Origin: CAYQUC01 sp048061315
GTDB taxonomy: Bacteria > Pseudomonadota > Gammaproteobacteria > UBA6429 > Thiohalophilaceae
Direction of reading: 5' to 3'
Length of the DNA: 64,000 nt
NCBI GenBank assembly: GCA_048061315.1
Contig: JBGMRJ010000002.1
Location: forward strand, 34,916-98,915
This document shows positions 46,543 through 55,080 of this stretch, in pieces (position 1 is the first letter of the stretch; every line of letters begins with the position of its first letter). The translations under genes were made by a program, and so were the position numbers. Below the pieces are notes generated by a model. That model made no database searches. It had not been told where the DNA came from and saw only the letters and a program-made list of their open reading frames with translations.

Positions 46543-47253
46543 TCATTTAGCGTATTTTCGCGGTCCGAATATATCAGTACCGATACGCACCATGGTACTG
46601 CCTTCTGCAATTGCAGCGTCGAGATCCGATGACATCCCCATTGATAAGGTATCAAGATCCATACCGTGTTTATTCAATGCTGTAAATAATTCGAATATCT
46701 GGCGGAAAGGCTGACGTTGTTGCGTTAGTTCAGTATTAGGCTCAGGAACGGCCATTAAACCGCGTAATTTTAACCCCGGTAGTTGTTTTATTTGCTGTGC
46801 TAGTTCAAGACATTCGCTAGCATGGATACCGGCTTTTTGAGCCGCGTGATCAATGTTTACCTGAATACAAATATTAAGAGCGGCTAAATGATTAGAACGT
46901 TGTCGACTTAAACGTTCTGCAATTGCGATACGATCAACACTGTGAACCCAGTTAAAATTATTTGCTATTTTATTCGTTTTGTTAGACTGAATTGGGCCAA
47001 TAAAATGCCACTCTAGTGCAGGACAATCCGCTAAATTTGCGAAATAGGTTATTTTAGCCAGGGCATCTTGCAGGTAATTTTCACCGAAATGCCTTAAACC
47101 GGCAGATATCGCCTGCTCGAGAGCAGTGATTTCCTGAGTCTTGCTTACCGCCAGTAATTTTACGGAATTTTTTTTACGCTGATAATGTAATTCTGCCTCG
47201 GTAATACGGGAAACGACACTCATTACACGGTTTTGGATGCTGTTCCTTGTCAT
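46543..47253 (-). CDS. yggS: PLP-homeostasis protein YggS
   Basis: 236 residues of the PLPBP family, a single TIM-barrel domain. The PLP-binding Lys is in KLLAVSKTQ; FGENYLQDA, WHFIGPIQSNKTNKI, LRGLMAVPEP and LSMGMSSDLDAAIAEG are conserved. It binds pyridoxal phosphate without known catalysis and influences B6 and amino-acid pools. It is first of its unit and divergent from pilT, a classic arrangement. Confidence 0.96.
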   Translation of the reverse strand: MTRNSIQNRVMSVVSRITEAELHYQRKKNSVKLLAVSKTQEITALEQAISAGLRHFGENYLQDALAKITYFANLADCPALEWHFIGPIQSNKTNKIANNFNWVHSVDRIAIAERLSRQRSNHLAALNICIQVNIDHAAQKAGIHASECLELAQQIKQLPGLKLRGLMAVPEPNTELTQQRQPFRQIFELFTALNKHGMDLDTLSMGMSSDLDAAIAEGSTMVRIGTDIFGPRKYAK

Positions 47254-47436
47254 TTTGTTATTTTACTTGTTAACTATACTTAAGATATAGCAATATCGTT
47301 GATTGACTCACTATAGAATAATTCAATATGACCGATAAACGGTATGATAACAATAATAAGTGTGTCTATTTGCACAGGAAAAGTATTATTTAAATTGGTC
47401 AAACTGAATCAAAACAGAACAGGAACATAATTACTG

Positions 47437-48474
47437 ATGGACATAACCGAACTACTGGCGTTTAGTGTTAAAAACGGTGCATCTGATTTGCACTTATCAG
47501 CTGGCTTACCACCGATGATTCGGGTTGATGGCGATATTCGACGTATCAATGTCCCACCGATGGATCACAAAACAGTTCACTCACTGGTATACGACATTAT
47601 GAGTGACAAGCAACGTAAAGATTTTGAAGAATACTTCGAAACGGATTTTTCATTTGAAATAAAAGGGGTGGCACGATTCAGGGTCAATGCCTTTAATCAT
47701 AACCGGGGTGCTGGTGCGGTATTTCGGACTATTCCATCTAATATCTTAAGCCTTGAAGAGTTAAGCACACCACAGATATTTAAAGATATATCCGATAACC
47801 CACGGGGTTTGGTATTGGTCACGGGTCCAACGGGTTCCGGTAAGTCAACTACGCTGGCAGCGATGGTCGACTATAAAAATAATTCTGAATACGGTCATAT
47901 TCTAACAGTTGAAGATCCCATTGAATTTGTTCACGAAAGTAAAAAGTGCCTGGTGAATCAACGCGAAGTACATCGCGATACTTTGGGTTTTAATGAAGCA
48001 TTACGTTCGGCACTGCGAGAAGATCCTGATATTATTTTAGTGGGTGAGTTACGCGATCTGGAAACCATTCGATTAGCATTAACAGCAGCCGAAACCGGGC
48101 ATTTGGTTTTTGGAACCTTGCATACCAGTTCAGCTGCTAAAACCATCGATCGAATTATCGATGTGTTTCCAGCTGCAGAAAAAGATATGGTACGATCAAT
48201 GTTATCTGAGTCATTGCGGGCGGTAATATCACAGACTTTGATTAAAAAAATTGGTGGCGGTCGAGTTGCTGCACATGAAATCATGATAGGTACTCCGGCT
48301 ATCCGTAACTTGATCCGTGAAGATAAGGTTGCACAAATGTATTCAGCCATTCAAACCGGGCAAAGTATTGGAATGCAGACATTGGATCAGAACTTACAGG
48401 ATTTAGTCGCTCGTGGTGTTATTAGTAAACAAGATGCTAGAATGCGAGCCATGAGTAAAGATGATTTTGCATAA
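47437..48474 (+). CDS. pilT: Type IV pilus retraction ATPase PilT
   Basis: 345 residues. N-terminal PAS-like domain with DLHLSAGLPPMIRVDGDI. Walker A GPTGSGKSTT, Asp box VEDPIEFVHE, Walker B DPDIILVGELRD, His box TAAETGHLVFGTLHT, and the C-terminal AIRNLIREDK (AIRNLIRE motif needed for retraction). A hexameric cytoplasmic motor that depolymerises pili for twitching. pilU follows 23 bases later. Confidence 0.97.
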   Translation: MDITELLAFSVKNGASDLHLSAGLPPMIRVDGDIRRINVPPMDHKTVHSLVYDIMSDKQRKDFEEYFETDFSFEIKGVARFRVNAFNHNRGAGAVFRTIPSNILSLEELSTPQIFKDISDNPRGLVLVTGPTGSGKSTTLAAMVDYKNNSEYGHILTVEDPIEFVHESKKCLVNQREVHRDTLGFNEALRSALREDPDIILVGELRDLETIRLALTAAETGHLVFGTLHTSSAAKTIDRIIDVFPAAEKDMVRSMLSESLRAVISQTLIKKIGGGRVAAHEIMIGTPAIRNLIREDKVAQMYSAIQTGQSIGMQTLDQNLQDLVARGVISKQDARMRAMSKDDFA

Positions 48475-48497
48475 ATTAAAGTAAATAGGACCGTATT

Positions 48498-49622
48498 ATG
48501 GATTTTGATTCGCTATTAAAATTGATGGTGCATAAACAAGCTTCGGATTTGTTTATAACAGCAGGAATTGCGCCGAGTTTGAAAGTTCATGGTAAAATAG
48601 CACCCGTGTCACAGGCCAGTCTAACGCCTATTCAAGCTAAAGAAATTGTTTATTCAATCATGACACCTAAGCAACGTGAACAATTCGAAACAGAAAATGA
48701 ATGTAATTTTGCACTGAGTGCTTCTGGAATTGGTCGGTTTCGGGTTAGTGCATTTCAACAACGTAATCACGCAGGTATGGTATTACGAAAAATTGAAACA
48801 ACCATTCCAACAATTGAAGAATTAAACCTGCCACCAGTAATAAAAGATTTGGCAATGACAAAACGTGGCCTGGTTATATTTGTTGGTGCTACCGGTTCGG
48901 GTAAGTCGACATCATTGGCCGCCATGGTAGGATTTAGAAATCAAAATAGTACCGGGCATATTATCAGTATTGAAGATCCGATTGAATTTATTCATCAACA
49001 TCGCGGTTGCATTATTACACAACGTGAAGTGGGAATTGATACCGAGACATTCGAAATCGCTCTTAAAAATACCTTAAGGCAGGCACCGGATGTAATATTA
49101 ATCGGTGAAATTCGAACCAGAGAAACAATGGATCATGCTATCGTTTTTGCAGAAACCGGGCATCTTTGTTTAGCAACCTTGCATGCTAATAATGCTAACC
49201 AGGCGCTGGATCGTATTATTAACTTTTTCCCTGATGAACGCCGTAAACAATTATTAATGGATTTATCTTTAAATTTAAAAGCGCTGGTGGCTCAGCAATT
49301 GATACCAACCCCCGATGGTAAAGGCAGGGTTATGGCATCGGAAATTTTAATTAACTCTCCCTTGGCATCTGATTTAATCCGTAAAGGTGAAGTTGTAAAA
49401 TTAAAAGAATTAATGGCAAAATCAGGGCAACAGGGAATGATTACCTTTGATCAGGCATTATTTAAACTTTATAATGAAGGTAAAATTACCTATGAAGATG
49501 CAATTAATCATGCTGATTCTGCTAATGAATTACGATTAATGATTAAATTAGGCGATTCTGAAGGTGATCCTACCTCCATGTCAGCTGCGCTGGATGGTGT
49601 TACTATTCAGGAAACAGAGTAG
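48498..49622 (+). CDS. pilU: PilT-dependent retraction ATPase PilU
   Basis: 374 residues. Same fold as PilT (SDLFITAGIAPSLKVHG, Walker A GATGSGKSTS, SIEDPIEFIHQ, APDVILIGEIR, ETGHLCLATLHA) but with the longer C-terminal tail typical of PilU (EGDPTSMSAALDGVTIQE). It supports PilT-driven retraction under load. Cotranscribed with pilT. The other type IV pilus genes are not in the window. Confidence 0.96.
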   Translation: MDFDSLLKLMVHKQASDLFITAGIAPSLKVHGKIAPVSQASLTPIQAKEIVYSIMTPKQREQFETENECNFALSASGIGRFRVSAFQQRNHAGMVLRKIETTIPTIEELNLPPVIKDLAMTKRGLVIFVGATGSGKSTSLAAMVGFRNQNSTGHIISIEDPIEFIHQHRGCIITQREVGIDTETFEIALKNTLRQAPDVILIGEIRTRETMDHAIVFAETGHLCLATLHANNANQALDRIINFFPDERRKQLLMDLSLNLKALVAQQLIPTPDGKGRVMASEILINSPLASDLIRKGEVVKLKELMAKSGQQGMITFDQALFKLYNEGKITYEDAINHADSANELRLMIKLGDSEGDPTSMSAALDGVTIQETE

Positions 49623-49625
49623 GAA

Positions 49626-49679
49626 TTTAATCGTTTTCAATATCGATTTTGAAAACAAAACCGATTAAAAGGAAATAAA
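49626..49679 (+). repeat. Nested inverted repeat after pilU
   Basis: Outer arms TTTAATCG (49626-49633) and CGATTAAA (49672-49679) enclose GTTTTCAA/TTGAAAAC (49633-49640 and 49649-49656). It lies directly downstream of the pilU stop and lacks a T run, so it may stabilise the mRNA 3' end rather than terminate. Confidence 0.45.
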
Positions 49680-49878
49680 CATCGGTAAACTTTAGGGATA
49701 TTAGATCAACCAATCGCTTGATTTTATTAGAAATAATTTTATTATAATTGTAAATTGAGAACTGGTTCACATTATGTCAAACTCGGGTCAGTGATTGATT
49801 CCTGTTAAGAGTTATTTCCCCTGCATTTTCTCGAAACTGAATTAGCGTATGGTAGCGATATTTTCAGGCGTAATATTT

Positions 49879-50415
49879 ATGACTAATCTAGAAATGAAAA
49901 ATAATAGCTGTTCGGCAATAGCTTCCGGAGTAAATAGTGAACTTGCAGTAAACTATCTGCAAGCAGAAAACTGTCGCCGGTATCAATTAGACCGGCGTGT
50001 AACGACTTTAAGTTTTATTGAACGAATATTTCATAGTGGTGCACGAACACAGCATAGACGAAATTCCGATCATCATGATTTTAAATATTTTGATCGACAT
50101 GAACCACATTTATTCTTTATGTCTATTATAGTTATTCTGTTTAGTCTTTTCGATGCACTATTAACATTGAAAATATTAGCAGGTGGTGGAGTTGAATTAA
50201 ACTATTTTGCAAATATTCTGATTGGTTTTGGTTTATACGGGTTTATATTCAGTAAATATTTAATTACCGCATTTGGAATGATAGTGCTGGTTTTTCACAA
50301 ACATTATCAAGTGTTTATGGGATTTCAGGTACGGCATTTGATATACGGTATTGTCTTTATTTATACTGCATTAATCTTATACGAAATAATCATTATAAAT
50401 ATTCATTTATCTTAA
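49879..50415 (+). CDS. DUF5658-type small membrane protein
   Basis: 178 residues from the ATG at 49879, which has AGG about 10 bases upstream. An in-frame ATG at 49849 would add 10 residues. A polar N-terminal 75 residues rich in Arg/His is followed by three TM helices. The first TM segment FSLFDALLTLKILAGGGVELNYF fits the DUF5658 pattern. Function unknown. Its stop shares the TTAA palindrome with the stop of the convergent HDOD gene. Confidence 0.75.
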   Translation: MTNLEMKNNSCSAIASGVNSELAVNYLQAENCRRYQLDRRVTTLSFIERIFHSGARTQHRRNSDHHDFKYFDRHEPHLFFMSIIVILFSLFDALLTLKILAGGGVELNYFANILIGFGLYGFIFSKYLITAFGMIVLVFHKHYQVFMGFQVRHLIYGIVFIYTALILYEIIIINIHLS

Positions 50416-51269
50416 GCAACTTTCTTATGGTAGATCAGCGAAAGCGTTTCCTGATAAAGCGAATTAGATTCATCTGTTAAGCTATTGAGCTCAGATTCAT
50501 CAAGGTTTAACATTATCCAGGTACTGTCCTTAATCGGGATATCATCATCAAGCGAAAAAGGTTTTTCGATCGCATTAGCGATGTTATTTGCTAAATGTAC
50601 AACGGCAACCTCCGTTTGAAATTGATTCGCTGCGGATGGCTTATGATGAAATTGAGTTGTTGCTATTAACATCTCGGGTAGGTTCCATGCTCTAATTAAT
50701 TCTGCACCGAGATCGGCGTGACTAAAACCAAATGAAATTTCTTCGAGTTGTGTTATGTCAACATCAGGTACAGTCATCAATTCAATTATCTGTTTAGATA
50801 AATCCGGCGAGGTAAGATACATCACTAATTTGCCAATATCGTGTAATAAGCCGGCTATAAAAAACCGTTCTGAATTTTTAAGTTTTAATTGTTTTGCTAT
50901 TGTTCTTGCTGCGGTTGCACAGGCTATATTATGACACCAGAAACTCTCAGGGCTTGCCAGGTCTGCCGGAATCGAATCGAATTTTTGAATTATGGTTGTT
51001 GCCATGACTAAATCTCTTAAATCGTGAGTACCGATTATGGATACTGCTTTAGAGACAGTCTCTATTTTCGAAGTGAAATTATAAAAAGAACTATTTACGA
51101 TTTTTAATAGTCGGATAGTTAATGCGGCATCTTGAGAAATTAAATCCGCAATGTCTTGAGCTGTTGATGTTGGTTCATCCAGCAACTGATTAATTCGCAG
51201 TGCCACCTCGGGCAGACTGACTAACTGAATATTATCGTCAATCATATTTTTCGGGTTTGGATGTGCCAC
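50412..51269 (-). CDS. HDOD domain signalling protein
   Basis: 285 residues, almost entirely one HDOD domain (about 12-215): LPEVALRINQLLDEP, LISQDAALTIRLLKIVNSSFY, KAVSIIGTHDLRDLVMATT and FIAGLLHDIGKLVMY. The HD pair in LLHDIGKL is kept, though most HDOD proteins are not phosphohydrolases. These proteins act as adaptors in motility, c-di-GMP and stress signalling. Near pilT/pilU, a motility link is plausible but inferred. Confidence 0.9.
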   Translation of the reverse strand: MAHPNPKNMIDDNIQLVSLPEVALRINQLLDEPTSTAQDIADLISQDAALTIRLLKIVNSSFYNFTSKIETVSKAVSIIGTHDLRDLVMATTIIQKFDSIPADLASPESFWCHNIACATAARTIAKQLKLKNSERFFIAGLLHDIGKLVMYLTSPDLSKQIIELMTVPDVDITQLEEISFGFSHADLGAELIRAWNLPEMLIATTQFHHKPSAANQFQTEVAVVHLANNIANAIEKPFSLDDDIPIKDSTWIMLNLDESELNSLTDESNSLYQETLSLIYHKKVA

Positions 51270-51563
51270 TAATTACCTCATTTTAATAAGCTAAATTAAT
51301 CGAATTTATCGATAGTTATTTTATCGGCAATTTTGTCATTAATCTTGAAATTTGATTGTTCGAATTGTGTACTGAAGGTAAATTACTTTAATAAAAGTGT
51401 TTTTCGGTAATAGTGTTAATTAGATTACGCAATTTTTTGTAAAGTGCTAATTACCTCACAATTGTCCAATGTTCTTATACGTTAAAATCACGTATTAACT
51501 AAAACTAATGACAGTTTGGTCGCTGTAGTAACTGTGCAGCATTTAATAATTGAGAATTTTTTC

Positions 51564-52166
51564 ATGGCAAGTATTTCCGATTCTAGACTAAAGCAAGATA
51601 AAATATTTTATGGTAAAAGTAATTTTGAAATTAAACCCGGAAGCCATATCAGTGTTGAACAGTCAATGGCGAGAAAAAAGATTAAATTTGATATCGATTT
51701 AATGGCGTTAAGCCCTGATAGTCTGGTTCAGGTTAATTTAGCATGGCATTGGGTGGTTGCTATGATGATTGCACTTAGCGCCATTGTCATCGTATTCGTC
51801 ATAACGCAATTTGTTAGTGATAAACTTGTACTGAATTATATTCACTATTTTATTGCCGTCCTGGTGCTGTTATTTTTCATTTTTACGGTATTATTTTTAA
51901 TTTTTTCAAATCGTAAACGAATTTTTACGACACGATTTTCAAAATTACCCATCATTGAAATACTAATCTCAAATCCGAATAAAAATATTTATAATTCCTT
52001 TATTGATAGTTTGGAAAATGAAATTATTATAGCGGTTGAGAATCGACGAATGAATTCAAAGCAACAACGTGCCGGTGAACTAAAAACGCTTAGACGATTA
52101 TCAATAGCCGGTGTTATTAGCAAAGATGATTATGAAGAGAGTAAACAAATTTTATTACACGGTTAA
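51564..52166 (+). CDS. Membrane protein with SHOCT-like C-terminus
   Basis: 200 residues from the ATG at 51564. A TTG 16 codons upstream is possible but has no ribosome site. Two TM helices (about 65-85 and 95-120) follow a polar N-terminus. The last 35 residues (RAGELKTLRRLSIAGVISKD) have the SHOCT form, a short two-helix oligomerisation element. Function unknown. The 294 bases upstream hold no recognisable element. Confidence 0.75.
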   Translation: MASISDSRLKQDKIFYGKSNFEIKPGSHISVEQSMARKKIKFDIDLMALSPDSLVQVNLAWHWVVAMMIALSAIVIVFVITQFVSDKLVLNYIHYFIAVLVLLFFIFTVLFLIFSNRKRIFTTRFSKLPIIEILISNPNKNIYNSFIDSLENEIIIAVENRRMNSKQQRAGELKTLRRLSIAGVISKDDYEESKQILLHG

Positions 52167-52252
52167 TAATTGATCGTGCAACTCGCTATAAATTCCCATA
52201 CCCATACCTAAAATATTTTTTTGTTCAATTAATATACACAGCTTCGAATAAA

Positions 52253-52269
52253 GTGATAATTTTTATCAC
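52253..52269. promoter_or_regulatory. Operator-like palindrome
   Basis: GTGATAA-TTT-TTATCAC, a perfect 17-base palindrome about 140 bases upstream of the CXXCH-protein gene. The half-site spacing does not fit the CRP or FNR consensus. A second short stem, AGGCC-TTCA-GGCCT, lies at 52360-52373 in the presumed leader. Confidence 0.45.
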
Positions 52270-52408
52270 GAAAATGCGATGTTGTTAACACAACTTTCAA
52301 AGCAAAGAAATTATAATTTACGCAGTTAATCAACACACAACTTGATTAAGAAATAAGCAAGGCCTTCAGGCCTATGGAATAATAAAGATAATCAAAGGGA
52401 ATTTTTCT

Positions 52409-52822
52409 ATGTCGAAAAACACAAGCAAATTATTAAAACCACTAGTAATGACAATCGGGGCCACTGTACTTGCATTATCAACTGTGAATGTTGCGAATGC
52501 ATTTAGTACTAAATGCCCTGGCACAACAATAACATCAAGTGATTGCGCAGCCTGTCATGGATCAGGTAGCCCACAAAAATCAAATGGTAGNNNNNNNNNN
52601 NNNNNNNNNNNNNNNNNNNNNNNNNNNNNNNNNNNNNNNNNNNNNNNNNNNNNNNNNNNNNNNNNNNNNNNNNNNNNNNNNNNNNNNNNNCGTAGTAGAG
52701 GTCGTCACGGTCATGGTAGTAGCCGACGAAATGGTGGTGGCAATCGTAACTCGAATGGCGGAAACCGCAACAGTCGTTCATCAGGAGGTTCTAACCGTCG
52801 TAATGATGATGATGATGATTAA
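52409..52822 (+). CDS. Secreted CXXCH protein with Arg/Gly/Asn-rich repeat tail (internal gap)
   Basis: The gene has an AAAGGGA ribosome site and a Sec signal peptide (residues 1-31, ending NVANA). The short mature head has Cys36 and a single heme-binding motif SSDCAACHGSG (Cys46, Cys49, His50). A Met ligand for heme is not visible. An N run of 100 then interrupts the gene. The frame resumes as RSRGRHGHGSSRRNGGG, a low-complexity Arg/Gly/Asn/Ser tail ending in DDDDD. It could be a small periplasmic cytochrome-like protein with a disordered tail. The frame across the gap is assumed, because the gap size is nominal. Confidence 0.7.
   Translation: MSKNTSKLLKPLVMTIGATVLALSTVNVANAFSTKCPGTTITSSDCAACHGSGSPQKSNGXXXXXXXXXXXXXXXXXXXXXXXXXXXXXXXXXXRSRGRHGHGSSRRNGGGNRNSNGGNRNSRSSGGSNRRNDDDDD
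52591..52690. other. Assembly gap (100 N)
   Basis: Exactly 100 N inside the low-complexity tail of the CXXCH gene. Real length unknown. Confidence 0.98.
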
Positions 52823-52849
52823 TAAATTTCAATAAATTTATTAACAATA

Positions 52850-52879
52850 ACAGAGGGCTTTTAAGCTCTCTGTTTTTTT
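52850..52879 (+). terminator. Intrinsic terminator after the CXXCH gene
   Basis: An 11-bp stem (52850-52860 with 52863-52873, ACAGAGGGCTT paired to AAGCTCTCTGT with one G-U), followed by seven T. It also lies before the convergent pyrK end. Confidence 0.9.
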
Positions 52880-52913
52880 GTCTGACTGAAAATTATCAGT
52901 ATGGTTGAGAAGT

Positions 52914-53795
52914 TTAATTGAATAGTTCAACTTGATGAGCATTGAATACCGGGCCATCAACACACACGCGTTTCATTGCGGTTTTACCGTTTTCGGCAAT
53001 CTTAACAACACAACCAGCGCAACCACCAACGGCACAGGCCATATACTCTTCCAGTGACACCTGACACGGTAGATCGAATTCTTTCGCAAGCTTTGTAACT
53101 GCAGCGAGCATGGGTGTTGGACCACATGAAAATATTTCTACTTCGGCTTTTTGCTGTGTTGTTAAATTGTCCAGCCAGAGACGGGCGAGGTCAGTTACGT
53201 ATCCCTGATAGACACCAGTATAATTTTGCAGGCTGCATAATCGAGTGGTTATCTGCAATTCCTCCAATAGTGGCATTGTGGCATTAATGCCATCGGGTAT
53301 GCCGGTTATCTCTAAATTAGATGCCTGAAGTTGAAACGGGAATGGAACTTCGGAGCCCATGATAACCAGAGGATTAAAGTGTTTTTTAAATTGCGAGATT
53401 GTCTCGTCGATAAAAACCATTGGTGGTAATCCGACGCCACCACCTATTAATAATGGCCGTGGCCGGTCTGAATGCAATTCAAAAGGCTTACCAATCGGGC
53501 CTAGAATATCCAGTGATTCACCAATCTGCCGTTTAGACAATAGTTGGGTACCGTGTCCAACGGCTTTATAAAGCAGCGTAATGGTACCCTTAGCCTGATC
53601 TGCTTGCATGATTGATATAGGCCGGCGCATTGCTAATGACGGGTCACATTGCAGATGCACAAAACTTCCGGCCAGTGCACGTTTGGATATATTGGGCGCA
53701 TAGACTTTGACAATGTATTGCTCGCCTTCAAAAGCATCATGCGAGATTATTTCACATTGCTCAGTTAATATTGTGTCGCGATTACTATTCGTCAT
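52914..53795 (-). CDS. pyrK: Dihydroorotate dehydrogenase electron-transfer subunit (PyrK-like)
   Basis: 293 residues from the ATG at 53795, which lies 1 base after the pyrC' stop. A longer frame to 53828 would overlap it. FAD domain with RRPISIMQA (the RxxS flavin motif), NAD domain with LIGGGVGLPPM and FSCGPTPML, and a C-terminal [2Fe-2S] site (CAVGGCAGC ... VCVDGP). PyrK passes electrons from a type 1B PyrD to NAD. The partner PyrD is not in the window, so the role could differ. Last gene of the pyrimidine operon. Confidence 0.88.
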   Translation of the reverse strand: MTNSNRDTILTEQCEIISHDAFEGEQYIVKVYAPNISKRALAGSFVHLQCDPSLAMRRPISIMQADQAKGTITLLYKAVGHGTQLLSKRQIGESLDILGPIGKPFELHSDRPRPLLIGGGVGLPPMVFIDETISQFKKHFNPLVIMGSEVPFPFQLQASNLEITGIPDGINATMPLLEELQITTRLCSLQNYTGVYQGYVTDLARLWLDNLTTQQKAEVEIFSCGPTPMLAAVTKLAKEFDLPCQVSLEEYMACAVGGCAGCVVKIAENGKTAMKRVCVDGPVFNAHQVELFN

Positions 53796-53796
53796 T

Positions 53797-55080
53797 TTAA
53801 TTTTTTTCCTGATAGGAAATTTCACCATTGAGCAAGGTGTAACAGACTTTACCTATCATCTCCCAACCATCAAATGGCGAGTTATGACCGTGACTGATCA
53901 TCTTATCAGTTTTAAATATCCAGCTGGTATTATTATCAAAAATACAGACATCAGCAGCACTACCAACAGTTAAACTTCCGGCATCAATTCCAATAATATC
54001 AGCGGGACGTTTGGTTAAACAATTAATGACTTGTGGTAATGTTAAAATTCCATCATGAGCTAATCGTAAACTTAATGGTAATAAAGTTTCCAGGGTTGAA
54101 ATGCCGGGTTCCGATTCTGCAAAGGGCGCCAATTTAGCATCAACATCGTGTGGCTGATGGTCGGAACATATCGCAGCAATGATTTGATCTTGGAGCGCCT
54201 GGCGTAGGCCAGTTTTGTCACGTTCGGTGCGCAGGGGTGGAAAGACATGACAGTTGGGATCAAAAAAACCGATATCGTGTTCTGTGAGATGGAGTTGGTG
54301 AGCACTTACGTCTGCGGTTATCGGCAGGCCCCGATTAATTGCATCAGCAATGAGTTGCACCGCCGGTGCGGATGACAATTGACAAAAATGCGCCCGAACA
54401 CCGGTTTGTTCTATGAGTAATAAGTCACGTGAAACGGCGATAGTTTCTGCGGTAGTCGGGATACCGACTAAGCCTAAGCGAATACTGATTTCACCTTCAT
54501 TCACACAACCGTGTTCGGTTAAATAAGCATCTTGCGGATTAAGGAACAAGGTTAAGTCATGAGTCGCTACGTATTCCATGGCGTGACGTAATATCGTGGT
54601 ATTGCTGATCAGCGAGTCGGCATTGCTAATACCCACACAACCGGCTGCTTTTAATGTGGCAATCTCACTTAACTGTTCATTTTTAAGATCTTTGGTTAAC
54701 GCTCCTAACATGACGATTTTAGCAAAGTTTGCTTTTTCTGAACGTTGATGGATTAATTCCATTACGGCTGGAGTATCGATTACCGGTTTGGTATCGGGTG
54801 GTAAACATAACGTGGTGATCCCGCCAAAGGCAGCGGCGCGAGTTTCTGATTCGATAGTGCCTTTATGACTTTCACCGGGTTCGCGACACCGTGCGCTGAG
54901 ATCAACCAGGCCGGGCACAACGTGTTTTTTACTCGCATCAATCGTCGTATCGGGTGTAAAGCCGGTTGGTTTTTTGCCAACGGCGGTAATCTTACCATCG
55001 GTTATGAACACGTCATTGAGTGCATCGATATTATTAGCCGGGTCAATAACGTGTCCATTTTTGATATGGATTTTTGTCAT
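53797..55080 (-). CDS. pyrX: Noncatalytic dihydroorotase homologue PyrC' (PyrX)
   Basis: 427 residues of the type I dihydroorotase fold, but metal ligands are lost: the HxH of VDLHVHLREPG is replaced in GLVDLSARCREPGE, the His of the hairpin region is Asn in LFLNPQDAYL, and the next is Gln in HFCQLSSAPA. The last Asp (CSDHQPHDVD) remains. In Pseudomonas such an inactive PyrC' is needed to assemble aspartate transcarbamoylase with PyrB. The same role fits here, as the gene overlaps pyrB by 4 bases. An active PyrC must be elsewhere. Confidence 0.93.
   Translation of the reverse strand: MTKIHIKNGHVIDPANNIDALNDVFITDGKITAVGKKPTGFTPDTTIDASKKHVVPGLVDLSARCREPGESHKGTIESETRAAAFGGITTLCLPPDTKPVIDTPAVMELIHQRSEKANFAKIVMLGALTKDLKNEQLSEIATLKAAGCVGISNADSLISNTTILRHAMEYVATHDLTLFLNPQDAYLTEHGCVNEGEISIRLGLVGIPTTAETIAVSRDLLLIEQTGVRAHFCQLSSAPAVQLIADAINRGLPITADVSAHQLHLTEHDIGFFDPNCHVFPPLRTERDKTGLRQALQDQIIAAICSDHQPHDVDAKLAPFAESEPGISTLETLLPLSLRLAHDGILTLPQVINCLTKRPADIIGIDAGSLTVGSAADVCIFDNNTSWIFKTDKMISHGHNSPFDGWEMIGKVCYTLLNGEISYQEKN

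Noticed and set aside
52253..52269. CRP or FNR site upstream of the CXXCH gene
   Set aside because: The spacing between half-sites (GTGA-N9-TCAC) does not match TGTGA-N6-TCACA or TTGAT-N4-ATCAA, so only an unnamed operator is reported.
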